Positions 10,596 through 21,106 of a DNA stretch of 64,000 nt are shown here, piece after piece (the stretch's first letter is position 1; each line of letters opens with the position of its first letter). The position numbers and the translations under genes were made by a program. The notes below the pieces were generated by a model. That model did not search any database, was not told where the DNA came from, and was given only the letters and a program-made list of their open reading frames with translations. Source of the stretch: Ryuthela nishihirai (Eukaryota; Arthropoda; Arachnida; Araneae; Heptathelidae); contig JAWZYU010000005.1 of the NCBI GenBank assembly GCA_038380435.1, forward strand, positions 36,912,001 through 36,976,000. Reading direction: 5' to 3'.

Positions 10596-10801
10596 AAAAA
10601 ATAAAATAAATAAATACCCCCTCAAGCAGCTGCTTGCCACAGAGGTCTGACAGGAGCCTGTCAGTTTATATGCCATAGTAGAAGATCTGAGAGGATGGCA
10701 GGACCTCAGCAGAAAAACCACACACACACATCCATGCCTTACCCGGGGCTCGAACCCAGGTCCCGTAGATCAGAAGCCAAGCGTGCTAACCACTCGGCCA
10801 C
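10596..10801 (-). mobile_element. SINE-B with TSD
   Basis: Type copy of the second SINE. On the reverse strand it has a tRNA-like head (GGTGGCCGAGTGGTTAGC as box A region; GGTTCGAGCCC as box B). A short body with CTGACAGGCTCCTGTCAGAC and GCAAGCAGCTGCTTGAGGGG follows, then a tail of TATTT repeats. A 13-bp TSD, CTTTTCCATTATA, is perfect (10583-10595 and 10802-10814). The body and tail are unrelated to SINE-A, so it presumably used a different LINE partner. Confidence 0.92.
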
Positions 10802-10997
10802 CTTTTCCATTATACATTATTTAAAATATTTTACAACGCTCTCAATAGAAACAAAGAAATTTATTGATGGTTCAAATAGCAGTTTAGTTGTTTCGAGGAA
10901 TACTGGAAACTCAAGTATGATCGTCACTTTTATATATATAATGTGATAAATGAAAAGGTCGAAAGCACCCCCAAGTTTCAAAACTGAGTAGGGATTT

Positions 10998-11786
10998 GGG
11001 TAGTTTTACCTCTGAACGGCAGTTTTTTTTGCACACAATGGGCTAAATGGACAGGCCACAAGGACCCCGAAGGCTCAGAGAATGTTGGTGGAGGGGACCC
11101 ACTGTAACGGCTGTTGGGAGACAGCTGGTAACCTCCTGTCAAGGTCATCCAGTGCATTCTTTAACGTACACAGGATATGACTCTCTCCCGCACATGGAGT
11201 CACGGTTTAACGTTCCATCCGACGGATGGCCACCTTTCCAAGCCCATCGGCGGCGGGGGTGGCTAGGTCGGTAGCGCGCCAGGATCGTAATCTGTAGTTC
11301 TTAGGTTCGAGTCCCAGCTGGGTCAGCGTTGAGATTTATCTCCGCAAAATTCCCCGCCCTGCCCACGGTCAGTAGGGGACACCGATGGGCTTGGAAAGGC
11401 CGCGGTCCGTCGGATGGGACGTTAAGCCGTGGCCCCGTGTGCGGGAGAGCCATACCCTGTGCACGTTAAAGAACACGCTGGATGGCATTGACGGGAGGCT
11501 ATCATCTGTCTCCCAACAGCTGTTCCAGTGGGTCCCCTCCCCCAACCTTCTCTGAGCCTTCGGGGTCCATGTGACCTGGCCATTTAGCCCATGGTGTGCA
11601 AAAAAGTGCCGCTCAGAGGTAAAACAACCCAAAACAACCCAACCATATCGGTGTCCCCTACTGACCGTGGGCAGGGCGGGAGAGTTTTGCGGAAATAAAT
11701 CTCAACGCTGACCCAGCCGGGAATCGAACCTGGGAACTACAGATTACGAGCCTGGCGTGCTACTGACTGAGCCACCCCCGCCCCTA
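10998..11786 (-). mobile_element. SINE-A, older copy split by a plus-strand SINE-A
   Basis: The 3' half (10998-11250) and head half (about 11647-11786) are interrupted in the AAGCCCATCGGTGTCC segment. Beyond the head, the flank TAATCGTTGAAAGCATTC resembles the flank of the copy at 3694-4062. Confidence 0.85.
11251..11640 (+). mobile_element. SINE-A inserted in SINE-A, opposite orientation
   Basis: A full-length copy from CGGCGGGGGTGGCTAGGTCGG to a tail with extra CAACCC-type repeats (AACAACCCAAAACAACCCAA). The TSD is short or altered: CCATCGG on the left, CCATATCGG on the right. The longer tail shows that the terminal AACCC motif varies in number. Confidence 0.9.
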
Positions 11787-11844
11787 ATCGTTGAAAGCAT
11801 TCCGACCTAGCCACCCGCACCCCTATAGGGAAGAGGATTTATAA

Positions 11845-12110
11845 AACAGGAGACAGATGGAGGCCTCGACAGGTGGCGTCCAGTGTTCTTTAAAGTGAAT
11901 GGTGTATGACTATTCTGGCACGCGGCTTCAGTTGTTTAATGTCATCACAGCTTACTTAATATTCTATCTGACGGAGGGCAGTCTTTCCAAGCCTGTTGTT
12001 TCTTTTATCACCAGAGACGGATATTAACGTAAAAATCTCAGCTCTGGCTATTCGAATCCTGCAACATCAAATTACGAACGTCGAGCCCGGTAAACTGACC
12101 AGCTGCTAGT
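11845..12110 (-). mobile_element. SINE-A, heavily decayed
   Basis: Recognisable blocks in order on the reverse strand are a head remnant near 12050-12105 (box-B-like GGATTCGAATAGCC), GGCTTGGAAAGAC, TAAAGAACACTGGA and CATCTGTCTCCTG. A 40-bp insertion disrupts the middle. Confidence 0.65.
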
Positions 12111-12708
12111 GAGGTTTTAAAGCCTGACAATGCAGTTGTAATTCAGCCTCCAGCACTGAATTGGTAAATATAAATGACAGGGAGAAAGTTAAACTAAGAC
12201 ACGTGTTAAAAATTCGACAACCATAGAAAAAAAAAGATCCGAATTCTGTCTTTCCTTTTCTATTTTATTTAGGAAGAAAATTATTTGTATTTGTTATCAA
12301 ATATAATAATGCTAATTAATACAAATAAATTTCCTCCTAAATAAAATATATTTATAGATGAACATTAGTATATAGATAGCACAGAATCCACCAATAATAA
12401 TAATATTAAAATAAAAAATATAAGAGATGTCTATATGATAAGAGTACCTAAGCTGACGTCATAAATCTGGTCCCCCTGGCTTTCTGTTACAGGAGGTATT
12501 GACTGGACCCGACATTTCCTTTACAAAGAAAAGAGATTCATCCATTCTTAAGCTGTTGAAGAAGCTAACCAAAAGAGTGATAATAAATACGATATGATTG
12601 AATTGAGGACATTCGTTTCATTGTCCATTGCAACCAAAAATTCTAGCAAAAGATCCTTATCTAGAAAGAAATTAAGGTTGAGCTGTTGAACCTTTGAGCT
12701 TCAATTTG
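12111..12708. other. AT-rich; contains a small foldback
   Basis: At 12262-12351 the sequence TATTTTATTTAGGA..AAATTATTTGTATT is followed by its inverted counterpart ending TCCTCCTAAATAAAATATA. Arms are about 37 bp around a short AT-rich loop. No gene is seen in the remainder. Confidence 0.55.
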
Positions 12709-13035
12709 TTTTTGCGCACAATGGGCTAAGTGGCCAGGTAGCAAGGACCCCCAAGGTTCAGAGAAGGTTGGGGAAGCGGATCCACTGAACAGTGTTTAGC
12801 AGATATAGAAGGACGCCTCCCATTAAGGCCATTCATTGTGTTCTTCAAAGTACACACTGAACCACGGCTTAAAATCTCGTGGTTCAGTGTGTACTTTGAA
12901 AGCCAAATAATGCCCTTTTTCTCACCAAGTGGGGGTTTAGAGGTGAAAATTCTCAACGGCAACCAAGTTGGGACTCGAACCAGAGAACTTCAGATGACGA
13001 GCCTGGAACGCTACGATTGAGCCAAATCCTGGCCA
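12709..13035 (-). mobile_element. SINE-A, decayed, carrying an internal snap-back hairpin
   Basis: The head (box-B complement GGACTCGAACC near 12971), linker and 3' part (ACAATGGGCTAAGTGGCC) are clear. The middle domain is replaced by a perfect inverted duplication of SINE sequence (see 12844-12900). The 3' CAACCC tail is missing. Confidence 0.8.
12844..12900. repeat. perfect 23-bp inverted repeat, 11-nt loop
   Basis: The arms 12844-12866 and 12878-12900 are exact complements (left arm begins TTCAAAGTACACACTGAACC), with loop GCTTAAAATCT. The left arm follows from SINE-A middle sequence, so the right arm looks like a templated copy made after or during insertion. Confidence 0.92.
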
Positions 13036-13328
13036 GAAATTAAGGAGCGAGTGGTGGCAAGGGGCTAAATATAGTAAGTATTTTTTTATCTTCGTTGGAA
13101 TAGTCTTTTAAAAATTCCTTCAAATTATGTATATTATATAAGTTTAATATCGTTTTTCTGCTCCGTGAAAAAAAGAAGGGGGGGGGGGACACGCGGCCTT
13201 GTTCCCTTCTCTTTTGAGAGGGGTACTAACCTCCCTGGGCCCATCAAAAATTTAGATTACTAACCTCTTTCAAAAAAGGAGAGGAATGAGTTAATCCTTT
13301 CATGTTTTGTGTTCACATTCGTGGATTT

Positions 13329-13469
13329 TGGGTTGGCTTGTTTTACCTCTGAGCGGCACTTTTTTGCACACCATGGGCTAAATGGCCAGGTCACAAGGAC
13401 CCTGAAGGCTCAGAGAAGGTTGGGGGAGGAGACGCACTGGAACAGCTGTTGGGAAAAGATGGTAATTTT
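13329..13469 (-). mobile_element. SINE-A 3' fragment
   Basis: Only the 3' third is present (tail to AACAGCTGTTGGGA). It ends abruptly at 13469 in unrelated AT-rich sequence, consistent with 5' truncation. No clear TSD is seen. Confidence 0.85.
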
Positions 13470-14006
13470 CTTGCAAACATTTAACTGAGACTTGATTAAA
13501 GTTCTCTCTCCTCTACATAATGAAGCTCATACGACATGAATGCAATTGCAATTTAAAAATTCCCCTTGTGTCCAGAAAGAAAATGACAAGTAATATATCC
13601 ACCGGATTTTAATAATTCATATACGAGAGGGTTAATTCAATTATAATTTAAACGAAATATTTACTGTTAAGCGTTAAATTTTATCCGCCCGTAATTTAAG
13701 ACAAATAGTGTAAATGTTTCGTAATTGTTCGTCATGCATTCGCTATTATTCGTGCTTGCAATAACTTAATCCTGAAAAGGCACGAAACAAATTAAAGGAT
13801 CAAAATGTAGATCACGTCACACGCTTACTTAAGAAGTTATTTTGATGGTGAATGACACGCAAATGTTTCCAGCCCATAATACACGACATTTCTGGCTTTA
13901 TCTAGTTTTTTTCCTTTAATTTATTGTCAGTAAAGTAAGTTTTTTTTATTGTCATTCAATCATATCGTTGAATTATTGTTCCAGTGGGTCCCCTTCGATA
14001 AATAAG
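13470..14006. other. AT-rich, no gene seen
   Basis: No supported feature. CCAGTGGGTCCCCTTCG at 13981-13997 is a tiny fragment matching SINE-A. Confidence 0.5.
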
Positions 14007-14018
14007 TCAGTGTTGAGA

Positions 14019-14816
14019 TGGGGCGGGGGAGGGAGTGGCTCAGTCGGTAGCGCGCCAGGCTCGTGATCTGTAATCTGTAGTTCCCAGGTTCGAGTCCCAG
14101 CTGGGTCGGCGTTGAGATTTATTTCCGCAAAATTCCCCGCCCTGCCCACGGTCAGTAGGGGACACCGATCGGCTTGGAAATACCACCGTCAGTCGTATAG
14201 GACGTTAAGCCGTGGCCCCGTGTACGGGAGAGCCATACCTGTACGTTAAAGAATACGCTGAATGGCCTTGACGGGAGACTACCATCTGTCTCCCAACAGC
14301 TGTTCCAGTGGGTCCCCTCCCCCAACCTTCTCTGAGCCTTCGGGGTTCATGTGACCTAGCCATTTAGCCCACGGTGTGCAAAAAAAAGTGCCGCTCAGAG
14401 GTAAAAGTTGTTGTTGGGTTGTTTTACCTCTGAGAGGCACTTTTTTGCACACCATGGGCTAAATGGCCAGGTCACATGGAACCCGAAGGCTCAGAGAAGG
14501 TTGGGGGAAGGGACCCACTGGAACAGCTGTTGGGAAACAGATGGTAGTGTCCCGTCAAGGCCACCCAGTGTGTTCTTTAACGTGCACAGGGTATGGCTTT
14601 TCCGCACACGGGGCCACGGCTTAACGTCCCATCCGACGGACGGCGGCCTTTCCAAGCCCATCGGTGTCCCCTACTGACCGTGGCAGGGCGGGGAATTTTG
14701 CGGAGATAAATCTCAACGCTGACCCGGCTGGGACTCGAACCTGGGAACTACAGATTACGAGCCTGGTGCGCTACCGACTGAGCCACCCCCGCCCACCAGA
14801 GGTAAAACAACCCAAC
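14019..14816 (+). mobile_element. SINE-A, split by a minus-strand SINE-A in its tail
   Basis: An outer 12-bp TSD, TCAGTGTTGAGA (14007-14018 and 14817-14828), brackets the whole nest. The host copy covers 14019-14406 and resumes for its last bases (CAACCCAAC) after the inner copy. The head has a small duplication of ATCTGTA before box B. Confidence 0.93.
14407..14796 (-). mobile_element. SINE-A inserted in the tail of another SINE-A
   Basis: An inner 11-bp TSD, CAGAGGTAAAA (14396-14406 and 14797-14807), is made from the host SINE's own 3' tail. Both TSDs are intact, so insertion order is unambiguous. The two copies form a near head-to-head palindrome. Confidence 0.95.
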
Positions 14817-15110
14817 TCAGTGTTGAGAGTAATTTTCGCAACACTCACCTTGATCCAGTGGCGTATTTAAAGGGGAGGTTTTTGAGATGGGGAGGGGTCA
14901 ATCCAAATGATTACGTTTTAAAACTTACTTTGCATTTTTATTCTGTTGAAATTTTTAGTAACTATGAAGCACTGATGCAAAATCTACCTACTAGTTTTTA
15001 TTTACTTATTAGTTGTTCTTTTTTTAATATTTGTCTATTGATTACCTATGTTTCAATCTTTTAAAAAAAATCAAACCCTTCCCAGATATTTTTTTCAAAA
15101 TACGTTACAG

Positions 15111-15392
15111 CCCTCGGTCAGTAGGGGACACCAATGGGCTCGAAAGGACCGCCGTCCGTCGGATGGGACGTTCAGTCGAAGCCCCGTGGGCGAATGCGGG
15201 AAAGCCATAAACTGTACACGTTAAAGCACATGCTGGATGGCCTTGATGGGAGGCGACCTACAGCTATCTCCAAACATTTATTTCCTAACAGCTTCCCAGT
15301 GGGTCCCCTCCCCCCAACATTCTTTGAGCCTTCGGGGTCCTTGTGACCTGGCCATTTAGCCCATTGTGTGCAAAAGAAGGTGCCGCTCAGAG
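15111..15392 (+). mobile_element. SINE-A, 5'-truncated
   Basis: It begins at CCCTCGGTCAGTAGGGG, without the tRNA head, and ends GCCGCTCAGAGG. No TSD is apparent. Its end lies about 260 bp upstream of the gene-family relic at 15655. Confidence 0.85.
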
Positions 15393-15654
15393 GCCTCACA
15401 ATTAATCGCAATTAAAAGTAAACTGACACTTGAATTTTCAACAAACCAATTAATAGTACCCAGATTAACTAAAAACTTATCTGTCAGCAAACATTCCACA
15501 GGACAACACACAAAAAGGCTTTGAAATGAAAATAGCCAATCTTTACTAATTTCGAGGTGCTGAACAGGAAAATGATAATAAAATTTGTCGATTGGCTCTT
15601 GTTTAGGAGAGACAGCGATGGTCATGAATAAACGACTCAGTCCGCATTGAGTAC

Positions 15655-16945
15655 ATAGGTACCCATTTTGTAACGCCCCACACAGATGCTGCAGTACGTG
15701 TGCAAGAAATCTTCCGAAGTGGCTGAAAGGAGAAAAAGTGGCGATGCCATTTGCTGATTCTATGGTTTGGAGAGAGCCAACCAATCACGCAAATGACTGC
15801 TACTTCTGCATGGTTCCACCTGTTTCTGGGAGGCATCACAAGGAAAAAGAAGTGGACAATAGCGTACCCGAATATACAATCTGCCCTCCGAGCAGTTCCC
15901 CACAGCGAAAGACTTCCCGGTCCCGAACCTCCAAAAGAATTTTCCATCGATTCAGACGATGAGGAGGGAGGCAAACTAACGTCGAGTTCTCCGCAGTCTT
16001 TGGTGTCTAATGATGATCCATACGTCTGCCACGGTGCGTCATCTGCGCCACACATTCTCACCGAAGAAGAAATGAAGGATCTTGTTCGCGATCTGGAGAT
16101 GTCCAAGGCCAAAGCAGAGTTATTTGGATCAAGACTTAAACAATGGAATCTTCTTAAGGAAAGTGTCCGAGTGACTTCGTTTCGAACCCGTCATGAGCAG
16201 TTTGAGCCTTACTTCAGAAAGGAAGATGACCTTGTGTTCTGCTCCGATGTAGATGGCCTGATGAATGCCTTCGGAATCAAACATGACCCTCAAAAATGGC
16301 GACTATTCATAGACTCCCCGGAATTGAGTCTCAAGGCGGTGTTGCTGCATAATGGAAATCGACTTCTATCCATTCCGGTCGGACATACTGTCTATATGAA
16401 AGAAACCTACAACAACCTAAAATAGCTGTTAAACTGTCTTCAATACAGCAAGTATGGCTGGCATCTTTGTTGGGACTTGAAGGTAGTGGCTCTGTTGATG
16501 GGTCTGCAGCTGGGATATACGAAGTACTGCTTCTTCTTATGTGAATGGGACAACCGGGCAAAGACTTTGCACTAGATGAAGAGAAACTTGCCTCAGAGAA
16601 AATCTTTGAAGGTCGGAGAGAAGAATGTGGAACACCTAGCACTTGCCGAAACGCACAAAATCCTGCTACCGTTACGAGTTTTTTTTTTTTACGTTTTACG
16701 AGTTTCGTCTGGTTAAGGACATGTTGTCACTGTTTCACAAACTTGGCTGTAATTGTCCTTAAAGATCCACTTTCTCCATTCCCACTTAGATTTATTCCCT
16801 GACAACTGCAGTATGGTTAGTGATGTGCACAGTGAACGTTTTCACCAGGACATTGCAACGATAGAGAAACGATACTAGGGTAACTGGTCCACTTCAATGT
16901 TGGCTGACTACTGTTGGACACTCGCCAGAGATGATCCTGAGCAAA
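15655..16945 (+). pseudogene. broken copy 1 of an uncharacterised multi-copy arthropod gene family
   Basis: Function unknown. From memory, this family occurs in many copies as unnamed proteins in arthropod genomes, so family membership is recall and not a search. Blocks seen in order: APHRCCSTCARN..WLKG and MPFADSMVW..NDCYFCM (15670-15830); after a frameshift, YPNIQSALRAVPHSE and a 224-codon frame (15751-16425) with DLVFCSDVDGLMNAFGI and WRLFIDSPELSLKAVLLHNG; past its stop, YGWHLCWDLKVVALL and GYTKYCFFLCEWD (16450-16545); then, after a deletion near the T tract at 16680, VSDVHSERFHQDI and MLADYCWTLARD (16812-16930). Paired cysteines (CC..C, CYFC) suggest metal-binding loops near the N-terminus, which is inference. 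The N-terminal start is lost. It has at least three frameshifts or stops and a central deletion relative to copy 2 at 40256-41930. Confidence 0.75.
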
Positions 16946-18030
16946 GCCGTACAAGCGACGGGCAAAGCGACGTCGGAAGTAGAAGCGGAGTTTTACAGAT
17001 ACATGTCATATATACGTATTACTCTATTACAAAAGAAACTATTGCGGATTTCTCAGAAATCGTATCCAATTTTGCATTTTCATTGTCATATTCGTGTTCG
17101 GCGCCTTGAAATCTTTAAGAAATGGCTACTTTTATCTCAGAGGCATGACGTTTATGAAAATTTGTTGTCCAGTGTTATCCGCAAAGCACACCTCAGCTAC
17201 GTTTGTAAAATACTTACTTACGTAATGCTTGGTGTGCAACTGTGGTGAGGTCACTCTACATTCTGAGATTCGAGTTAAGATCGCGTATTTTGAATGTCTT
17301 AATCTCAATGCTCTGTAAATCGAATTCTGATAAAGTTTCCTCTGGAAAAATCATATTGTCATTATTTAAATTAATGAAAAGAGGAATCTTCGCTCATTTC
17401 TTTGATCTACAATTTGGTATGTAACTATTGTATTACAAAATATTTGGATATTTATGTTTGCTATAAAATCATACTAAAAAACAATCTCCTTTTTTTTATA
17501 AATTTTTCCTAGATCATTTCCAGATATATACACACGTTTCCAAACCACTGGCATAGAACTGAGTTGAACGAACTATCGCTTTTGCGCAAACACAACCCAA
17601 ATGCAAAACAAAAAGTTGAAATTCGTAGACGAAATGGAAACTTTCACACTAACGAATGAAAACAAGGAATAAATACAACGAATACAATCAGAAGCAAAAA
17701 ATCTGAAATGAGACGGATGTACGTTAAACGATGCATGACCCAATGCGTCTGCGTAAACAACGGATAACAACATCACAATCAGTCATCTGTGTAAAACAAT
17801 GTGACTTTAACTGGCAGAGAATTTTATTCTCTTCGCTTTTTACTTTCGTAATTACTACTGGAAGCGAAATATGTACGTTAGTTATTTTTAGATCTGGCCA
17901 TTTCAGTTACAGTAGAACTTTTGTTGGGGAGACATAACATCTCACTTTAGAGCACATCTGGTCGGTGTATACGATTCAAGAAAATGAAATTGCATTTATA
18001 CTCCGTTGAGATAAAGAATGGCGCGGTAAA
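16946..18030. other. downstream of relic 1; no further gene
   Basis: Around 17083-17110 the sequence TTTTCATTGTCATATTCG..TTCGGCGCC resembles the sequence downstream of copy 2 (reverse strand, about 39975-40005: TTTTCACAGCCATATTTG..TTCAGCACC). The shared unit may therefore extend past the coding part. Frames of up to 105 codons (16931-17248) show no domain. The rest, to 18030, is unassigned. Confidence 0.5.
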
Positions 18031-18120
18031 TCTGGAGATAAAACGATTAGGGTCATTTTATCTGGAGATAAAACGATTTGGGTCATTTTATCTGGAGATA
18101 AAAGGATTGGGTTATTTTAC
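18031..18120. repeat. three tandem 30-bp units at a SINE tail
   Basis: Exact 30-bp spacing (18031, 18061, 18091) of TCTGGAGATAAAACGATT plus GGGTCATTTTA. The third unit changes into GATTGGGTTATTTTACC, which is the reverse complement of the SINE-A 3' tail, so the array and the SINE end are continuous. Confidence 0.9.
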
Positions 18121-18356
18121 CTCTGAGCGGCAATTTTTTGCGCACAATGGGCTAAATGGCCAGGTCACAAAGATCGTGAAGCTCAGTGAAGTTTGGGAAA
18201 GGGGACCTACTTTAGAGCTATAGGGAGACAGATGGTAGTCTTATGTCAAGGTCATCCAGCGTCTCTTTAACGTGCAGAGGATATGGCTCTCCGCACACGT
18301 GGACACGGCCTTAGCGTCCCATCCGACGGACGGTGGCCTTTCCAAGACCATCGGTG
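18106..18356 (-). mobile_element. SINE-A 3' part, cut at the middle domain
   Basis: It runs from the tail to AAGACCATCGGTG, where the next SINE-A begins directly. The head half of this copy is not found on the other side, so a deletion followed or accompanied the second insertion. Confidence 0.85.
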
Positions 18357-18736
18357 TTGGGTTGTTTTATCTCTGAGCGGCACTTTCTTGCACACCATGG
18401 GCTAAATGCCCAGGTCAATGCCCCGAAGGTTCAGAGAAGGTTGGGAGAGGGGATCCACTGGAACAGCTGTTGGGAGACAGATGTTAGCTTCCCGCCAAGG
18501 CCATCCAGCGTGTTCTTTAACGCACACAGGGTATGGCTCTCCCGCAAACGGAGACACGGCTTAACATCCCATCCGACGGACCGCGGCCTTTTCAAGCCCA
18601 ACGGTGTTCCCTACTGACCGTGGGCAGGGTGGGGAATTTTGCGGAGCTAAATCTCAACGCTGACCCAGCTGGGACTCGAACCTGGGAACTACAGATTACG
18701 AACCTGGCGCACTACCGACTGAGCCACCCCCGCTCC
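18357..18736 (-). mobile_element. SINE-A, near full length
   Basis: Complete from tail to the head end GAGCCACCCCCGC. Its outermost head sequence is duplicated on the far side of the next insertion. Confidence 0.9.
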
Positions 18737-19113
18737 TGGCTCAGTCGGTAGCGCGAAAGGCTCGTAATCTGTAGTTCTCAGGTTCGAGTCCCAGCTGGGT
18801 CAGCGTTGAGATTTATCTCCACAAAACTCCCTGCCCTGCCCACGGTCAGTAGGGGACACCGATGGGCTTGGAAAGGCCGCCGTCCGTCGGATGGGACGTT
18901 AAGCCGTGGCCCCGTGTGCGGGAGAGCCATACCCTATGCACGTTAAAGAACACGCTAGATGGCCTTGACGGGAGGCTACCATCTGTCTTCCAAAAGCTGT
19001 TCCAGTGTGTCCCCTCCCCCAACCTTCTCTGAGCCTTCGGGGTCCATGTGACCTGGCCATTTAGCCCATGGTGTGCAAAAAAGTGCCGCTCAGAGGTAAA
19101 ACAACCCAACCCA
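18737..19113 (+). mobile_element. SINE-A inserted in the head of the previous SINE-A
   Basis: Flanked by a 23-bp duplication with one mismatch (18714-18736 and 19114-19136; starts ACCGACTGAGCC). It begins at box A (TGGCTCAGTCGG), without the G-rich leader. The duplication is twice as long as the usual 10-12 bp, possibly because the two elements share head sequence. Confidence 0.9.
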
Positions 19114-19136
19114 ACCGACTGAGCCACCCCCGCCCC

Positions 19137-19546
19137 AAAGATAAAAGGAAACAACCCACTAATGAAAAGAGGCTCCACCCATTGAGTTCTTGCTAGAAGA
19201 ACTCGCAGGTGTAATTCCGCCACAGGAAAATAGTTCCACAACATTTGCGAGAAATAAATGCTTTTTCTAATGTACTCGTGCATTATTAATATGTATACTT
19301 TAAGGAAGTTAGCAATTAAAAATGCTGCCTTTAATTTTGGAATTTCGCCAAGTACACAACGAAGCATAATTTCTTTTACACTGGTGTATTACCGACTAGA
19401 AGAATTGCCTGTGTTGTTCAGGTCGTTGTTGACGTCAGCACACCTCTCATAGCCATGGCTTCGTCTCTATGCAAACTATCGAAAATGTTATTTCCGTTTC
19501 CGCTGATATTGATCCCTTTTATTTCCCTAGATGCTTAATCGAATGG
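19137..19546. other. unassigned
   Basis: No gene or family repeat is recognised. The 173-codon minus-strand frame starting here runs mostly through SINE sequence and is rejected. Confidence 0.5.
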
Positions 19547-19558
19547 TCCCAAATTTCA

Positions 19559-19923
19559 TTTTCCGCAAAATTCCCCGCCCTGCCCATGGTCAGTAGGGGA
19601 CACCGATGGGCTTGGAAAGGCGCCGTCCGTCGGATGGGACGTTAAGCCGTGGCCCCGTGTACGGGAGAGCGCCATACCCTGTGGTTTACCCGTCTACCAC
19701 AGGGGTTTACCCTGAGCCATAGCCGTGTACGGGAGAGCCATACCTGTACGTTAAAGAATACGCTGGATGGCCTTGACGGGAGGCTACCATCTGTCTCCCA
19801 ACAGCTGCTCCAATGGGTCCCCTCCCCCAACCTTCTTTGAGCCTTCGGGGTCGATGTGACCTGGCCATTTAGCCCATAGTGTGCAAAAAAGTGACACTCA
19901 GAGGTAAAAACAACCCAACCCAA
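19559..19923 (+). mobile_element. SINE-A, 5'-truncated, with internal filler duplication
   Basis: A perfect 12-bp TSD, TCCCAAATTTCA (19547-19558, 19924-19935). It begins in the linker (TTCCGCAAAATTCCCC). At 19661-19740 the motif GTGTACGGGAGAGC is present twice, separated by about 60 bp that contain a small hairpin (CCTGTGGT..ACCACAGG). Confidence 0.92.
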
Positions 19924-20176
19924 TCCCAAATTTCACACGCGAGTTTCCTCTTCGTGAACCTACGTTCGGTGAAAAAATCAGGTCCCTACCTGAAATGAGG
20001 CGGCTTAATATAGTAATATATTGTAATGTGAGAATCTGGCAACGGATGGTGGCTTTCTCGATTAGAATTTGCGAATGGGCAGAAGCTACAAATGGAGAAC
20101 TGGATAGGAAGACGTTTTAGCCAAAATAACGATTTCTAACCACCTATTCATCCTATCGAGTTTATATTTTGCACTG

Positions 20177-20611
20177 TACAGTCGCTCAAAAAAATATCCG
20201 AACACTGTGGTTGATTACAGAATTCAGAAAAAATATCTGGCAACGTTTTTTTTTAGAAATTAATGATCTGGCAACCTTCGTGTCACGTGATTACAGAATT
20301 CAGGAAAAATATCTGGAGCGTGTACAGCAACTGTATACGCTCCAGTTACCGTGAGTGAGCCCACACGATCTAGTATCAAAATAATATGACCACCTACAGT
20401 CGCTCAAAAAATATCCGAACACTGTAGTTGATTACAGAATTCAGAAAAAATATCTGGCAACTTTTTTTTTTTTAGAAATTAGTGATCTGGCAACCTTCGT
20501 GTCACGTGACACGGTTGCCAGATCACTAATTTCTAAAAAAATCGTTGCCAGATATTTTTTCTGAATTCGGTAATCAACCATAGTATTCGGATATTTTTTT
20601 GAGCGACTGTA
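20177..20611. mobile_element. FB-1 foldback element, two-unit copy
   Basis: Ends are TACAGTCGCTCAAAAAAATA on the left and the complement on the right, inside TA. One shortened array-type unit (20177-20394) is followed by a full palindromic unit (20395-20611). The left unit lacks the large central hairpin found in the array units. Confidence 0.88.
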
Positions 20612-20715
20612 CGTTCTCATGCTACTCTGAATCTTTTGCCATAATATCAGGTTCTTCGTTCCTTTATGTAAAGAGGTTTGGCGAGCACAGACATATTTTA
20701 TTATAATAGATGTAA

Positions 20716-21106
20716 AGTTGGGTTGGGTTGTTTTACCTCTGAGCGGCACTTTTTTGCACACTATGAGCTAAATGGCCAGGTCACAAGAACCCCGAAGGCT
20801 CAGAGAAGGTTTGGGGAGGGGACCCACTGGAACAGCTGTTGGGAGACAGATGGTAGCCTCCCGTCAAGGCCATCCAGCGTGTTTATTAACGTGCACAGGG
20901 TATGTCTCTCCCGGACACGGGGCCACAGCTTAACGTCCCATCCGACTGACGGCGGCCTTTCTAAGCCCATCGGTGTCCCCTACTGACCGTGGGCAGGGCG
21001 GGGAATTTTGCGGAGATAAACCTCAACGCTGACCCAGCTGGGACTCGAACTTGGGAACTACAGATTACGAGCCTGGCGCGCTACCGACTAAGCCACCCCC
21101 GCCCCT
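20716..21106 (-). mobile_element. SINE-A, full length
   Basis: Tail with duplicated TTGGG (GTTGGGTTGGGTTG) through to GCCACCCCCGCCCC. No TSD could be matched between AGATGTAAAG and TTTCAGGCAG, so a deletion at one edge is possible. Confidence 0.9.

Noticed and set aside
15356..16112. 142- and 169-codon minus-strand frames opposite gene-family copy 1
   Set aside because: They lie antisense to the family blocks and show no domain; shadows of the plus-strand relic.
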